Below are positions 36,001 to 47,700 of a DNA stretch of 64,000 nucleotides, one piece after another (the stretch's first letter is position 1; each line of letters begins with the position of its first letter). Under the pieces are notes generated by a model. It did not search any database and was not told the DNA's origin. It worked only from the letters and a program-made list of their open reading frames with translations. The stretch spans positions 122,595,875-122,659,874 of the forward strand of contig CM034546.1 of assembly GCA_020055645.1 (NCBI GenBank), in the 5' to 3' direction. Origin of the DNA: Tomocerus qinae. Its lineage: Eukaryota; Arthropoda; Collembola; Entomobryomorpha; Tomoceridae. The translations under genes and the position numbers were made by a program.

Positions 36001-39000
36001 CTTGAGTTGTAACTAATGCTGATCTTGCTCTCCTGAACATATTTAATGGTATCATTGCATCAAGGTTTGAATTATTTAAATGGTTTACTAAGAACGAAAG
36101 GAAATGGAACTAAAAGATTAAAGGAATGTACTGCATTACATACGTATAAAATGTAAACATTAGAGTTTACACAGCTTTCGATCCAAAGCAGTCAAGCTTT
36201 CATTCTCAGAACATGTACATAAAAAGAGACGCTTAGGTAAACTGCAATGTACAACTCTTTCAAAATATTTGCATGTTGTAATTAGCAATACCGCCCAAAA
36301 ATGTATTTTTCTCCTTCCGTTAATCAAATAAGTAAATGCAGCCTTTAAGTTATTTTTTTGACAGAAAAGTAAACATCGTCAGTTACTCAACGTATTGTAA
36401 TTATGCTTGACGCCGGCTCTGAACATTTTAATAACAGTTTGTAATTGTATTAAAGGAGAGTTTCTCAACTTAAGTAATTTATGTATTTAGACAATGTAAT
36501 TAGTCTGCTACCTGTAACCATCAAAACGTTTAGCCATCGGCCTGTGGCAAATCAAACACTGACTGTACAACTACATCCCCAAAATATGTATGGAGGCACT
36601 AATTAAATGCTAAGACTGACAAAAATGTAAGTTATAATTGGGTCATGCATAACATTTTTAAAGAATGGGATAATTTCAGTAGATTCATGGGTAGCAAAAG
36701 CAAACCACGCCATCTCAACTGAGCAAGAAAATAGGAATTATCTTGGATGATAAGAAATTGTGTAATCATTAATAAAGCTAATACATTATTTTTTCACTTG
36801 ATGTGAATGTCGCATCCACAGCAGAGACCAAACTGAGTTAAAAAATTACAGTATGAATTCAGCAATTTATTTAATCGATTCACAATTGTAATTGCCCGAA
36901 AAATATAATATAATGAATGAGTGACTACACAACTACATCCAAATAAGGTAAAATATTTTAAGTATGAAGTACAACAAACACGGTCATACAACTTAAAATG
37001 TTAATTGCAAATAAATGGAGCATGGATTTTAATTAGTGGAAAAGATACCAAATGTGCAAGTGCAAATAACTCGAGGTAATACATTGACCTAGGATGATAA
37101 CGAGGCAAGACTCCAGGTAAAAGTTGCAAGTGTTGGCGATTTTGCGATTGAAATGATTGAAAGGTCGATAGACAGGGTCATTTAATTGTGGAAATACCGG
37201 TAACAAAAACGGACGTAAGTAATAGAATATAATATTAACAATATTGACACTGGTTCTTTGATTCACCTATGAAATATCGACCATTGAATGTCTGAGTAGA
37301 TAGAATTGAATTTAGAAGGGCTTCCATTGCACTGTCGGTTGTCAATTTAGAAATGATGTCCGCCAGCATAGGGAAAAGACTAACTTAAATCTATAGAGCA
37401 AGAAAATTCGGAATTTTTGTCAAGACGGCGCCAGCGGGGATAATAATGTAGCCAACTGTATTATGATTGTTTTTCTTCTTTACAGAGTTTCTTCTTTAGC
37501 CTACAGCCACATCCGATTTATGCATCAATAACGGTTTGCGCAAATTTTAATGCGTTCAACTCCCTTCAAGAAGAAATAGCATATAATTTGTTTGCTGTTG
37601 CTGCAATGTATTTTGCTCCACTCCTGGTTATCATCATCACCTATGCTATGGTCCTATACAAAATAGTGCGGAAAACCAAAGAACATCACCAAAACTCCCG
37701 TAAGCAATTTTAGTAATTATTAGTTTGCCAATCTGTTGTTATAAGACTAATTAGGTATACTATTTCCGACATCCACAACTTTCTTTTCTCTAGGGTAATG
37801 ATAACAATGTAGTCATGTAGTACATCTCTTAAGGGTGGTTAGTAGCGGGGCAACTTGAGCATATACTTTATTTAGATTACTTAGAATTAGAGCCCGTATT
37901 TATTTACCAAAATTCTTCGAAATTTCCAAAAAGTGGCGGAAGGTGAATACCTCGGACTTGTGACTCAGAAATATTAAAATAATCTAACACATTTTGAATT
38001 ATAGTGTTAGTTCCCGCCAACGCCTATGCTCTAATCCTAAGTAATACACACATAGTGTATGCTCAAATACCCGGCTGTTAACTACCCTTTAAGCAATTGA
38101 TTTAATAAAAATTCATTTACTGTATCTAACCAAAACGAATATTCACCTTCCACCTTTTTTGAAAGTTTCGAAGAATTTGGTAAATAAATACGGGCACTAA
38201 TTCTAAGTAATCTAAATAAAGTGTATGTTCCAGTTGCCCCGCTGTTAACCACCCTTAATAAGCCACAAATGTTGTTCTTTGCATTAGGAGCTGGAAATGG
38301 GAGTCAGAATTTGAGACGGAGCGACAATGCAATGAACATCACCCGAGCCAGGCGAAGGACGCTTATTCTCTCTATGGTCATTGTTACTGCATTCGTACTT
38401 TGCTGGACACCTTACGTCGTTATGACTCTCTGGTAATACATCTTCTATTTGAAAGCTTAAACCGTACATAATTAGTATAATCCTACTAACTACAGAGTCA
38501 GCTGAGATCATTAACTGAGGATTTAAGTACAATGTGCTCCAAATACCTTTTCTACCTAAAATTATTTTGTATTCAATTGTCTCACTTCGCCCTATTGATC
38601 ACTATAAGCTTTAAGCCTTTGGTTTTAGCATGGGCCATGGGCATGACAGGTTTATTCATTTTGTATTCACGCAGTTTAGTATTTGCAATTAATATTTCTG
38701 TCATTGGATTTAGGTATATGTTTGACTTTGATAATGCGAATAAGATTGTCGATCCAAGAGTTCAAGAAGCCCTTTTCATAACAGCGGTCTCAAATTCGAC
38801 TATTTTGAACGTAATAAACATTATCAATGCATTTTAGTGAATGCTATTTATAACATCTATTGTTTTATAACATAATATCTATTGTCTAATGTATAGCCTA
38901 TCATTTATGGGAATTATATGAAGAAATACTGGCGTTCACTGAAAGACGTTCTCCAATGCACCTCTAACAGTACAAACGTCAGCAGTAGGGGAAGCTCAAG

Positions 39001-39052
39001 GATTAGACGTCCAAATAGAAACATCAAAGATACATCTGATACGACTATGTAG
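30039..39052 (+). CDS. Peptide GPCR of the corazonin/AKH/GnRH receptor superfamily
   Basis: Five exons splice in frame: 30039-30737, 37486-37699, 38288-38432, 38714-38810 and 38897-39052 (phases 0,1,2,0), giving 436 aa. The roughly 90-residue extracellular N-terminus is Asn/Ser-rich with about eight N-glycosylation sequons. Class A features follow: GAPGN in TM1, LATADLFVT in TM2, [22 protein letters not shown] in TM3, an ECL2 with [37 protein letters not shown] in TM5, VLCWTPYV in TM6, and SNSTILNPIIYGNY in TM7. The HPxY..C loop, the IAYN block and the NPxIYG ending are marks of the AKH/corazonin/GnRH receptor group, which couples neuropeptides to Gq or Gs. The TM3 motif is DRL, not DRY. Intron 1 is 6.7 kb and rich in mobile repeats. 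The exact ligand type (corazonin, AKH or ACP) is unresolved. Confidence 0.92.
30869..30938. mobile_element. 70-bp mariner-type mini-MITE in receptor intron 1
   Basis: CAGTGTTTCCGCAAAACA on the left and TGTTTCGCGGACACCCTG on the right are inverted (14 of 18 positions), and TA lies immediately outside both ends. This is the pattern of a very short Tc1/mariner-derived element. Confidence 0.65.
31075..31440. repeat. Foldback repeat with about 117-bp arms in receptor intron 1
   Basis: Left arm 31091-31208 and right arm 31299-31415 are nearly identical inverted copies, including ACTTCCGGAGGATCAGTCTG and CTATCAAGGAACAAAAGTTA. The loop is about 90 bases. ATGCAT occurs at both outer edges. No coding capacity. 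Confidence 0.85.
33323..34462. repeat. Long near-perfect inverted repeat, 416-bp arms, in receptor intron 1
   Basis: Left arm 33323-33738 and right arm 34047-34462 have the same length and pair almost base for base. One visible difference is CGATG versus CAATG in the terminal CCTATC.ATGTAACC. The 308-base spacer is AT-rich. CTAG flanks both ends, a possible short target duplication. No transposase or other protein is encoded in arm or loop. It lies between coding exons 1 and 2 of the receptor, so it would be in that pre-mRNA. Confidence 0.9.
37829..38258. repeat. TTAA-flanked foldback, second copy of the 10132 family
   Basis: TTAAGGGTGGTTAGTAGCGG at 37829 mirrors CCGCTGTTAACCACCCTTAA ending at 38258, both with outer TTAA. 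An internal extra end (GGCTGTTAACTACCCTTTAA, ending about 38092) suggests a nested or partly duplicated copy. The right edge lies only 29 bases upstream of receptor exon 3, so the element supplies sequence close to that splice acceptor. Confidence 0.82.
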
Positions 39053-39570
39053 CAGCCTTTTAAGCATGGCTTTTAGCAACAAATTACTCTCTCAGTATTA
39101 TATTTATTATATAGTATACCCATTGACCTAAATGAATTTATAATTGTATCTATTAAAGTTATAAATATATCGTTTATAAAAAATCTATGTAAATAATATA
39201 AAGATTGATATTCCATAATTTTGTGTGCAGGAAAGGGTGAAGATGTAGCCATAATAATCAAGGCATGGGTGAGATTAACTGTAGTTTCGGATGTGGGTGA
39301 ACTCATTCTTAAATCACTAATCTTATAAAAATAAAAAAAATACATACATTATGCTGTATATTCAATATTTCTTGGAGAAAAGTGGAGAAAGCGAATAATT
39401 ATTTGTCAAAATCGTACAAAACCAGACACGGCATCACTAATAAGTACTTAGGCATTATGTAAGGGCTTTTGTGGTCGCTAATCTGACTATAAGATATGAC
39501 AATAGAAACCCCAAACGGTTTTATGTATTTTAGTTTATATATGTCGTGCACTGAGAGAGCTATCAGCCTC

Positions 39571-40200
39571 TGAGAGGGATTTCATGACTCTCAGACTAGA
39601 CTGAGAGGGATTTCATGGCTCTCAGTCTAAACTGAGAGGGATTTCATGGCCCTCAGACTAGAATGAGAGGAATTCATGACTCTCAGACTAGACTGAGAGG
39701 GAGTTCATGGCTCTTAGTCTAAAATGAGAGGGATTTTATGGCTCTTAGACTAGACTGAGAGGGATTTCATGGCTCTTAGACTAGACTGAGAGGGATTTCA
39801 TGACTCTCAGACTAGACGGAGAAGGATTTCATGGCTCTCAGACTAGACTGAGAGTGATATGTGGTTATCACATGATATTTCTAAACGGTAACAGTTAGTG
39901 AGATGATACTAGCACAGTCGATTAAGACTAATCTATTAAACATAGAATTAAAATATTATTAAGATTTGGACATTCAATTCAAAATAATGCTGTAAAAGCA
40001 GAACTTGTAAAAGTGAATTTATTTATGTAATATATTTTGAATGGCATGTCCGATTTTGATGATATTTCTAATCTAAAATCATTAGACTGCTCTTTAATCG
40101 ACTTCTGTTACCGTTTAGTAATTATTATGTAATTAATTATATAGCCCTTTTAGCCTAGTCTGACAAAACCATGTTATCTCCCATCTCTCCCAGTTTACAA
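39571..40200. repeat. Foldback element with ten 31-bp tandem repeats at its left end
   Basis: From 39571 to about 39860 the unit TGAGAGGGATTTCATGRCTC plus TCAGACTAGAC repeats ten times at 31-bp steps (one 30-bp step). Each unit holds a CTCTCAG...CTGAGAG dyad. Beyond it, CTAAACGGTAACAG...GTCGATTAA and GGACATTCAATTCAAAATA are mirrored by the segments near 40010-40110, so the whole forms a foldback. A related right arm occurs at 25370-25625. Confidence 0.85.
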
Positions 40201-41631
40201 CATATGTATACATGCATATTTACAGTTACCAAATGTCTCAATAGTCTCAAGTCTCAAGCTGTTAAGTAATAACCTCTATGAATACTTCAAAGGCAAAGGT
40301 TTCATAACATCACAATAGTAGCCGTAGAAAGTTAAAGTTAATCATTTTATCATTTGCTTGTGCAATTGCCTACATCATACATAATTAAAGCTATATAGGT
40401 ACTACTTTGAAACTTTTCAGCATCAGTAATAATTGTATTATGTAATTTAATTATATTACTACATGCTACGATGATTATGTTTGTATTTTGAGGAACTACG
40501 TTTTGATGTTTGGATAAGTAATTATTAGAAAAAAGATGAATAACATCGCATCAACAACTCGTACTCCACATCACAAGGACTGAGCACATTCATTCAACAT
40601 CGCTTCACATAACTTTCAGCATTCGCTCACCAAACAAGCGAATTCCACTTTAAGTCACTAATATTATGCACATGCACATGAGTAACACTCGTAAAATGTC
40701 TTATGAATAATTCCTATCCTAAGCAAAGTTCTTCTTCCGTTTGTGTTTGTTATGGAGTGCATCCATCATCCTGTGTGTGGCATTTTATAATGTAAGATTG
40801 TAGTAAAAAATCTATTCCTTCCATCTTTTACCCTACAAATGCATAGTTATATTGCAGGCCAGACATTTTAGAATGAATTTTAAATGCCACATGAATACTA
40901 AGTATTATTATCAAGATTAAATTAAGCATAGCATCGTAGGAACAATTTCTATGTCCTTTGAGCAAATGTTTTGACAGTTGAAGAGAAAATTTTTAATTAA
41001 TTTCTAATTTCCAGAAGATTTACATGCGTAAATGATGTAACTTTCACTCTATTTTAGTATCATTGTTAATGTAGTGAAGAAATGTGACATTTTGTTTAGA
41101 ACTGCTACTTACATTGAGACATTAAATGCAATCAGCACCGTCTTGTTGTGTGCTGTCTCGAACAAATGAAAAATGACTAAATTATGTTCAAGGGAAGAAC
41201 AAAAAAGGAGATTCGTATTGGTTATATAATATTTCAGCCTTGGAAATATGAATTGAATAGCTTTTTATTAATGAAACCATGCAAAGTATTTGAAAGGCAT
41301 TGTGAATTGCCAACGACTTATTTATTCTTGGACTTTAAATAACGTGAAAAAACGTGATCAAAGCAATATTTGGCGAAGTGAAACTTTTACTCGATTTGTG
41401 TGGATGCTTCAGGGAAAACTTTCTTTTATTATTACATGTTTTGTCTTAAGCTTCTCAGAAACACGGGTATATTCTTTTCAATTTGTAGATAGGGCACGTA
41501 AGAAAAATTACTTTTATTTATTCTCAGATTTCATCGTACTATTCCATTGCGATTTGTAAGTCTTCACCTCTACCCTACATTATCCTATCGTTTGAGACTT
41601 CTTGTAGCGACTTGCAGTCAGCTTATGTATT

Positions 41632-41701
41632 ATACCCGAGTTTTGAGTGACTTGAAATGGGAAAGTGCTTTCCCATTTCAGGTCACTCAGAATTGGGTAT
41701 A
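41632..41701. repeat. 70-bp hairpin palindrome
   Basis: TATACCCGAGTTTTGAGTGA...GAAAG and CTTTC...TCACTCAGAATTGGGTATA form 34-base arms with three or four mismatches around a 2-base loop. The inner 13 bases of each arm pair almost perfectly. No flanking duplication was seen and it is not associated with a gene. Confidence 0.8.
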
Positions 41702-44700
41702 GAGGTCTGTTTAGTCCTGACAGAGTTCTTGTCTCAAACATCCATGACAGTAGGAGGGTATAATATGCTCCTTATGTCAGACGCTTAAAAATCTTCGCGG
41801 AACTTGTATTCGACTTATTGACTGTCTCAAATACATTTTATTCGATTGTAGAAAATCGAAGTGAACATGCAATATGGTTTTATCTGACACATTTCATTCA
41901 TTCATTCAACGTCTGTAGCTGTACTGGCTGGTGTAAACTTTCATGATTTTCCAACCAACTTGTCTAGACGTGTAGGAAAATTAATATGCAAGCATTAATG
42001 CTGCTGACAAGAACACTGTAGATCTCTCTATCTACTTTGTAATGCGTATGTAAACACTAATTCAATTGACTAGGCTGAATAATAAATTATCACTGCTATG
42101 CTACTACACAATCCTAATAATAGTCAGAATACAATAGACGCGGTAGACATTTCTCTACTCATTACGCAATAAGCCCAGTCTACTTTGAAAATACTTAATT
42201 AGAACAGAGAACCGAAGGACAAAGTAATACTAGCAATGCTTATACGTTGATATTTTAATCAATCTACGGCAAGCAGTCTACGATGGCCAGCTGGTCAAAA
42301 CTTGATTTTATTTTTCCCATTTTGGCCACTACCCATTTAAACTATTTTAACCTTCTAGCTGGTTCTAATGAAATTTTGGACATATTGATTTTTCATCTAC
42401 AGAAATTATTGACAAAAGCATCTATGTTATTAAATTTTTCAAAAATATTTTCTCTTTTACCTGTATATATTACATAGTTTTGGAAGATAGTAGATACCAT
42501 AGTTCGATTGATTTCGATATGCTAGGATAACGACTGAGGAAGATTTTGGTTGTATTCAGTGTGGGAGGTAGTAGGAGGAGGAGATGTAGCTACGACGGTC
42601 CCTGTTCAACTAATGAAGACTGACTTGACCCTCTTGCTAAAGACTAGACTTGGATTAAATCAAGCACTTGGGTAATTAATTTAGTATTTCTCGGAAGTCG
42701 GAGCTAACCCGCAAGGAATTTTCGACGGGGTTAAATATAGGAAGGAAGACTGTACCACCTATCTATTATTACTACAATAATTTATATACCTAGCTGATAA
42801 TAATTTATACTTCTTTAGAATAACAGTTAGAAATTCTAACTTAGAATAGTAAATAGTAACTCATTTGCATATTTTACAACTATTGTCTCTTGTTACTACA
42901 TAATAGTCATTAGGGACTTAATGATCGGACGTCTATGTACATTTCACAGTCTAATTTTGAGAGTTCATAACAAACAGCAATTTGTCTATTCTATGTAAAG
43001 AGACTTCTGTAAAGAGTTTTTAGGATACATTGTTTTTGTGTTGATTTTCCAACAGTCCTCAGTCGAGCCTTTGTGCATTGTATCTGACTATTTCACAAAC
43101 AATAATATATCCGAGTTTGGTCATTTTAATTGACTGGAAATAAGCCACAGTCCCATCATTATCTAACTAGGTGTAAATTGGTACAAGATAAACCTCTGAG
43201 CCTCTGGAAACGCGTACGAGTATTTGGAAAGATAGGTTAATTTATTGTATTTTCAGGTAGAACTATCCCATGCGTATAGAAAATACTCAAGATATATATT
43301 TACTTTCTTTACTAGATCAAGCAATAATGGATCAAGTGTTCTACTCATGTCATTTTCACTGTGGATCACGTTAACAAAAGGGAATAAATAATTAGACTCG
43401 TGAGCGCAAAGTTTTGTGCAGAATGACGCAGAAAGTACCTCAATTCAATCTCAATCTATAGCAAACTCTTTTTCCTACTATCAAAAACAATATAGACCTT
43501 TCCTCAATATACTCAAAATAATGCTTCCACTTATGTGTACATGGATGGGTATAATAGCTTGACGGGAATAAATGGTATGCTCGTTCAATGTGTCTATCTA
43601 GGTATCTCTTCCATTATTAAGCCACTTTACTTACTTAAATGTACTTCCACATGCATGCTTCGTCCGATTGCCCCGATAATCTGTACATTTTCCAAATAAA
43701 TACTATAACATTTATGGGCAATGTTCGGTGACCACCTGGGAAATATCAGTTGGTCAAATTTTTTGGTTGCAATGGTTAAAAATTATGGGAAATGGCGGGA
43801 AAAGCATATTTCATTTTGCCATAGAATTTTAAGAAATGAATTTTAGCTTTTTTGCCACTGGCTATATTTTAACAATTTTAGTAAATAGTCTGATTTTCTT
43901 TGAGCCGGATAAAATCGTACACCGCTTATTGATCCTCTTGTTTTAGATTAGAACAAGGTCGACTGGAAAAAGATAGCTGTGTTAGTAGGTACTCTTTCGT
44001 CATCTTGCATCAGCAGGTAATTTCGCTGATTTGAGTCACATGAAATTGTAAACTGTAGATTGCTTGATATAGCGCCATAGGTATTATATTATAGGGTGCA
44101 ATTTGTCAGAACAATCAGACTGAGTAACTCTAATGAAAAGTAGGTACAACTTTCTGGTTCAATCTGCTTTCATTTTTCAGTTCACTGGCAACAAAGCGTT
44201 TTCAAGATTCGAGTGGAAAATTGTAAATAGGGCGGCGACTCTCGAGTGACTGTGAGTGACTTAGTGTGAAGAAGACCACTTTAGTCAACGGATATAAAGA
44301 TCCTATATGTGCATCTGAAACAGAACATGCTGCTGAGAGGAATCTCAGGTCATCAGAGTCATCACTCGTACTTGTTAGTGAGCAAACACAATTGAAACGC
44401 AGAGAAGGGAAAAAATCAATAATAACGAGTTATATACAATGGTAAGAGCTATTACATGTGAACAGGTGTAATATTTTAAAATTATTAACAATTAGTAGAG
44501 AATGCAAATTCGGAAAATTAAACACAACAAATATACATAAATATTATTATATTTAATCATGCTTTAAATAATCTCCCTTATTCGGGAAAGCTAAAAGTTA
44601 CATGAATATATCACAGATGACAGTAATCGGAATTTGAACAAATAAATTATACATAGCGAAATACTTAATAAAAACACAAGTTAAATCGAACAATATTAAA

Positions 44701-44720
44701 TTCGGTATAATATGTCATAA

Positions 44721-47700
44721 CTATGGTATAAAGGTAAATGCGGAGATTTCGTTATCACGACATTGAATAGCATCTAAATCTTGAAAATCATCTGTTTTAT
44801 CAGGAAATAAACTAGAGTATTGACGAAGACCGGTTAAATCTGTACGTTGAATAAGCTTTGGAGAAATGCCTGAATGAAATTTAGTTCCAGTCTTGAATAA
44901 ACGTCGGTAATTTGAAGCTTCAGCACTCTCGTTTTTGATTAAACAGCTCGTATTTAGTTCGCAGGAAAATTCTAGTTTATGGAAGATCATTAATGCTTTT
45001 GAGCTACAAGATTCTGAAAATAACTTGGGTGAAGTGTCACCATTCACATCATCTTTATTATCTTTGTCGGAAGGAAATTCGGGAAGCATTTTTAGACTAA
45101 GTAAGAGTGAATCCTTAGGTAAGTCTTTGTCAAAGAGCTTAAATTCGAGAAATTTTGATGGGTCTATTATTTCTGGAGATTCCATCATGAATATTGACAA
45201 GGGGTAATTGAGCGATTGAGATTGATGATGAACAGCAATAGTTGGTGTTGCCATTCCCTTGTCACTTCCTCCTGCACTATCCAAACTTATTGTTTCTAGC
45301 TTGAGAATGTAGTTCGATGTCGTTAGCCTGTTATCCATTACACCTTGGCCAATCCCTCTGTTGTCGTCATATAGTACCCTGCGCTCTGAAAAGATTTGAA
45401 GAACAATGAACAAATGCAAGTGCAGATAGAATGTAAGTAAATATAGTTTGAACCTACCAATCATAACTTCCAAGCTTCCTGAAGAAAGAGAAGCAGCCCC
45501 ATGAGATCTGTCAACAATAAGAGATAGTCTCTGTCCTGACTTGTCGTCTTGAATGAAAGCTAAATTCGTCACTGGGTAATAATTTCCTAAATCCACCCAC
45601 ATAAAATTATTAATTACAAACCAGTGCAGGCAGATGTCAAACTAATAAGATTGTGCTTATGAAAAGAAACTTTCAATCTCAATTTGTAAAAACTTGACTA
45701 ACCTTCTACACCAATGTAGTCAACCTTAATCCTTTTCTGGTAAGTATATCCGCTCTGATCTGTGTAAAATATTTCAGACTCCTCTTCTTCGTTTCCCACT
45801 TTAGATTTTGATTGAATGTCCGTATCAAATCTCATAAAGAATTCCCCAGGAACATATTTGCAGTCAAATTTATTTTCAATGAACACTGCATTTTGATCAT
45901 CTTCCCCACCTCCGTGAAGTATACGTACAGAAAGTTGAAGTGGATCATGAAGTACTAATACTTCGGAAGAAACAGGGCCGCGAATGGCCATGATCTCTGG
46001 GGTACGTTGACTCGAATTACTTGAAAAAGGCACCTGCAACAGAAAATCAAAAAGAACTACTAGAGTATATAGATCAGGGTTATCGTAAATGTAGATGCAA
46101 CAGTGTATTGATTCTTCAGAAGATGTACCATAAACTATATCAACACTTAATTTTCTTTAAATGGAAACTGCAAACCTTTATTCTATCGGGAGATTGATTA
46201 GCCATAAAAAGGTAAGGCCCGCTGTGATATTCGATAGAATAGTATCCCCCAAAATTCATATCTGCTTTCAATTCTTTATCATTGCTGTTAATAGTGTTCA
46301 AAAATCCAGTTGCAGTAGAGAATCCCAATTTCAAATTATCGTTTTCCATATAGTATAAATCGTTATCATCATTAGGCTGAAACTAAATTATTGACAATTC
46401 ATATAATTAAATGTCATGAAATATTTTAAAATTGTTTCAGTGTTATAAATTAATTTCAGCAATTTAATACAGGTACTTACCCCAGTTGTCGTGTCAAATA
46501 AGATTTCGGTTCCATTGAGAGTATTAGACACAAGCTTACTCTTAATTGCAATATGCGGAGAATCCGTAGGTAGCTGTTTTATTGTTAAAATCGTTGGCAA
46601 AGCTAATGCTGGTACTTTGGCCATAAATACTAACTCGTACGTAGTGTCAGATATCTTGGCTTTAGTTATTGCTCTTCCTCTTACTGTGTTAAATTGTATT
46701 ACAGGATTGAGCTAAAACAGTTAGTAAATTAATTATTTCCTTTAACATTGTGATAGCAATGTGAGACAAATACTGGATTCGTAAACCTCTGTCCATAATT
46801 TGGAACAATATTAAAACGATTTTCGACAATACTAATTTAAACGCTGGTTACCTGCGACTGTATAAAATTTCCCTTATCATCCATTACGCCTACATTCGGG
46901 TTGTTGACACGAATTTTTACATATTCTTCTCTTTCCCATCCAAGACTATTGAAAAGTAAAATTTGAAAATATTCATGTTTTTTCATATCCAAAACCTTAT
47001 TTTCCCATTGTTTGTATTTGGACGAGAGATCTGAAAAGCTGTGCAACGGAGCTAGTTTAACTGAGTTTGAATCGTCAAGTTTCAATATTTTAGTAAGTGC
47101 GGCCATTTGTACATCAAAGCTACTTTGGATTGCGACATTTAGTTTTATCTGATAATCTGACATAACACTTTCTGTTGAAACACCGGGTGAAGCATCGTGA
47201 TGTGCAAACAGAGCCAAGTTTTGTCTTGCTTTGACAAGAAGAGGGTAACTCGCCTAGGTAAATCATAATAATAAAAATATTCATAAATTAACACTTTTAA
47301 TCATAAATGCTTAAAGTTACAAATATACTACAAAACATTACAGCCAATTCTGTTCCTGTATCATCGTTAGAAATCTGCGAAATAAGATTAGCCATTGTGA
47401 ATAAGATCTCTGCAGTTCGAACACAGTATTCCGTTTCTCTATACAATTTTTTCCAGAATGGTCTACTGGAATAGAATCCTGACCAGTAAGCTGTCCTCCT
47501 TAATGGTACAGACTCTGTGTCACTGTAGGGGAAAAAGTCTCCCATAATGTCTGGGAAATCATTCTGTCTTTCTCGAATCACCTGTTAAAAAAGAATTATA
47601 AAACATTATCCTAATTGCTTGTAAGGAATAGCAAATATTACGACTCCAACAATACTAACTTCAAAAGCTTTACTTTAAAATAATCAGAGATGGTTCCAAA

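Larger units (their letters stand above)
39053..44720. other. Intergenic between receptor and mannosidase genes
   Basis: No exon was recognised on either strand. The 89-codon and 64-codon open frames near 41290 and 42283 have no recognisable domain and weak start context. The interval holds the foldback at 39571-40200 and the hairpin at 41632-41701. The rest appears to be unique AT-rich DNA containing the 3' untranslated regions of two convergent genes. Confidence 0.55.

Noticed and set aside
38532-38837. 101-codon open frame in the receptor locus
   Set aside because: Only 38714-38810 is receptor exon 4; the rest of the frame is intron read-through on both sides.
39571-39860. CRISPR-like regularly spaced repeats
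   Set aside because: The 31-bp units are directly adjacent with no spacers, and the sequence is eukaryotic; this is a minisatellite within a foldback element.
41290-41559. 89-codon plus-strand open frame
   Set aside because: No homology-like features, poor start context and no flanking splice sites with matching exons; likely chance.
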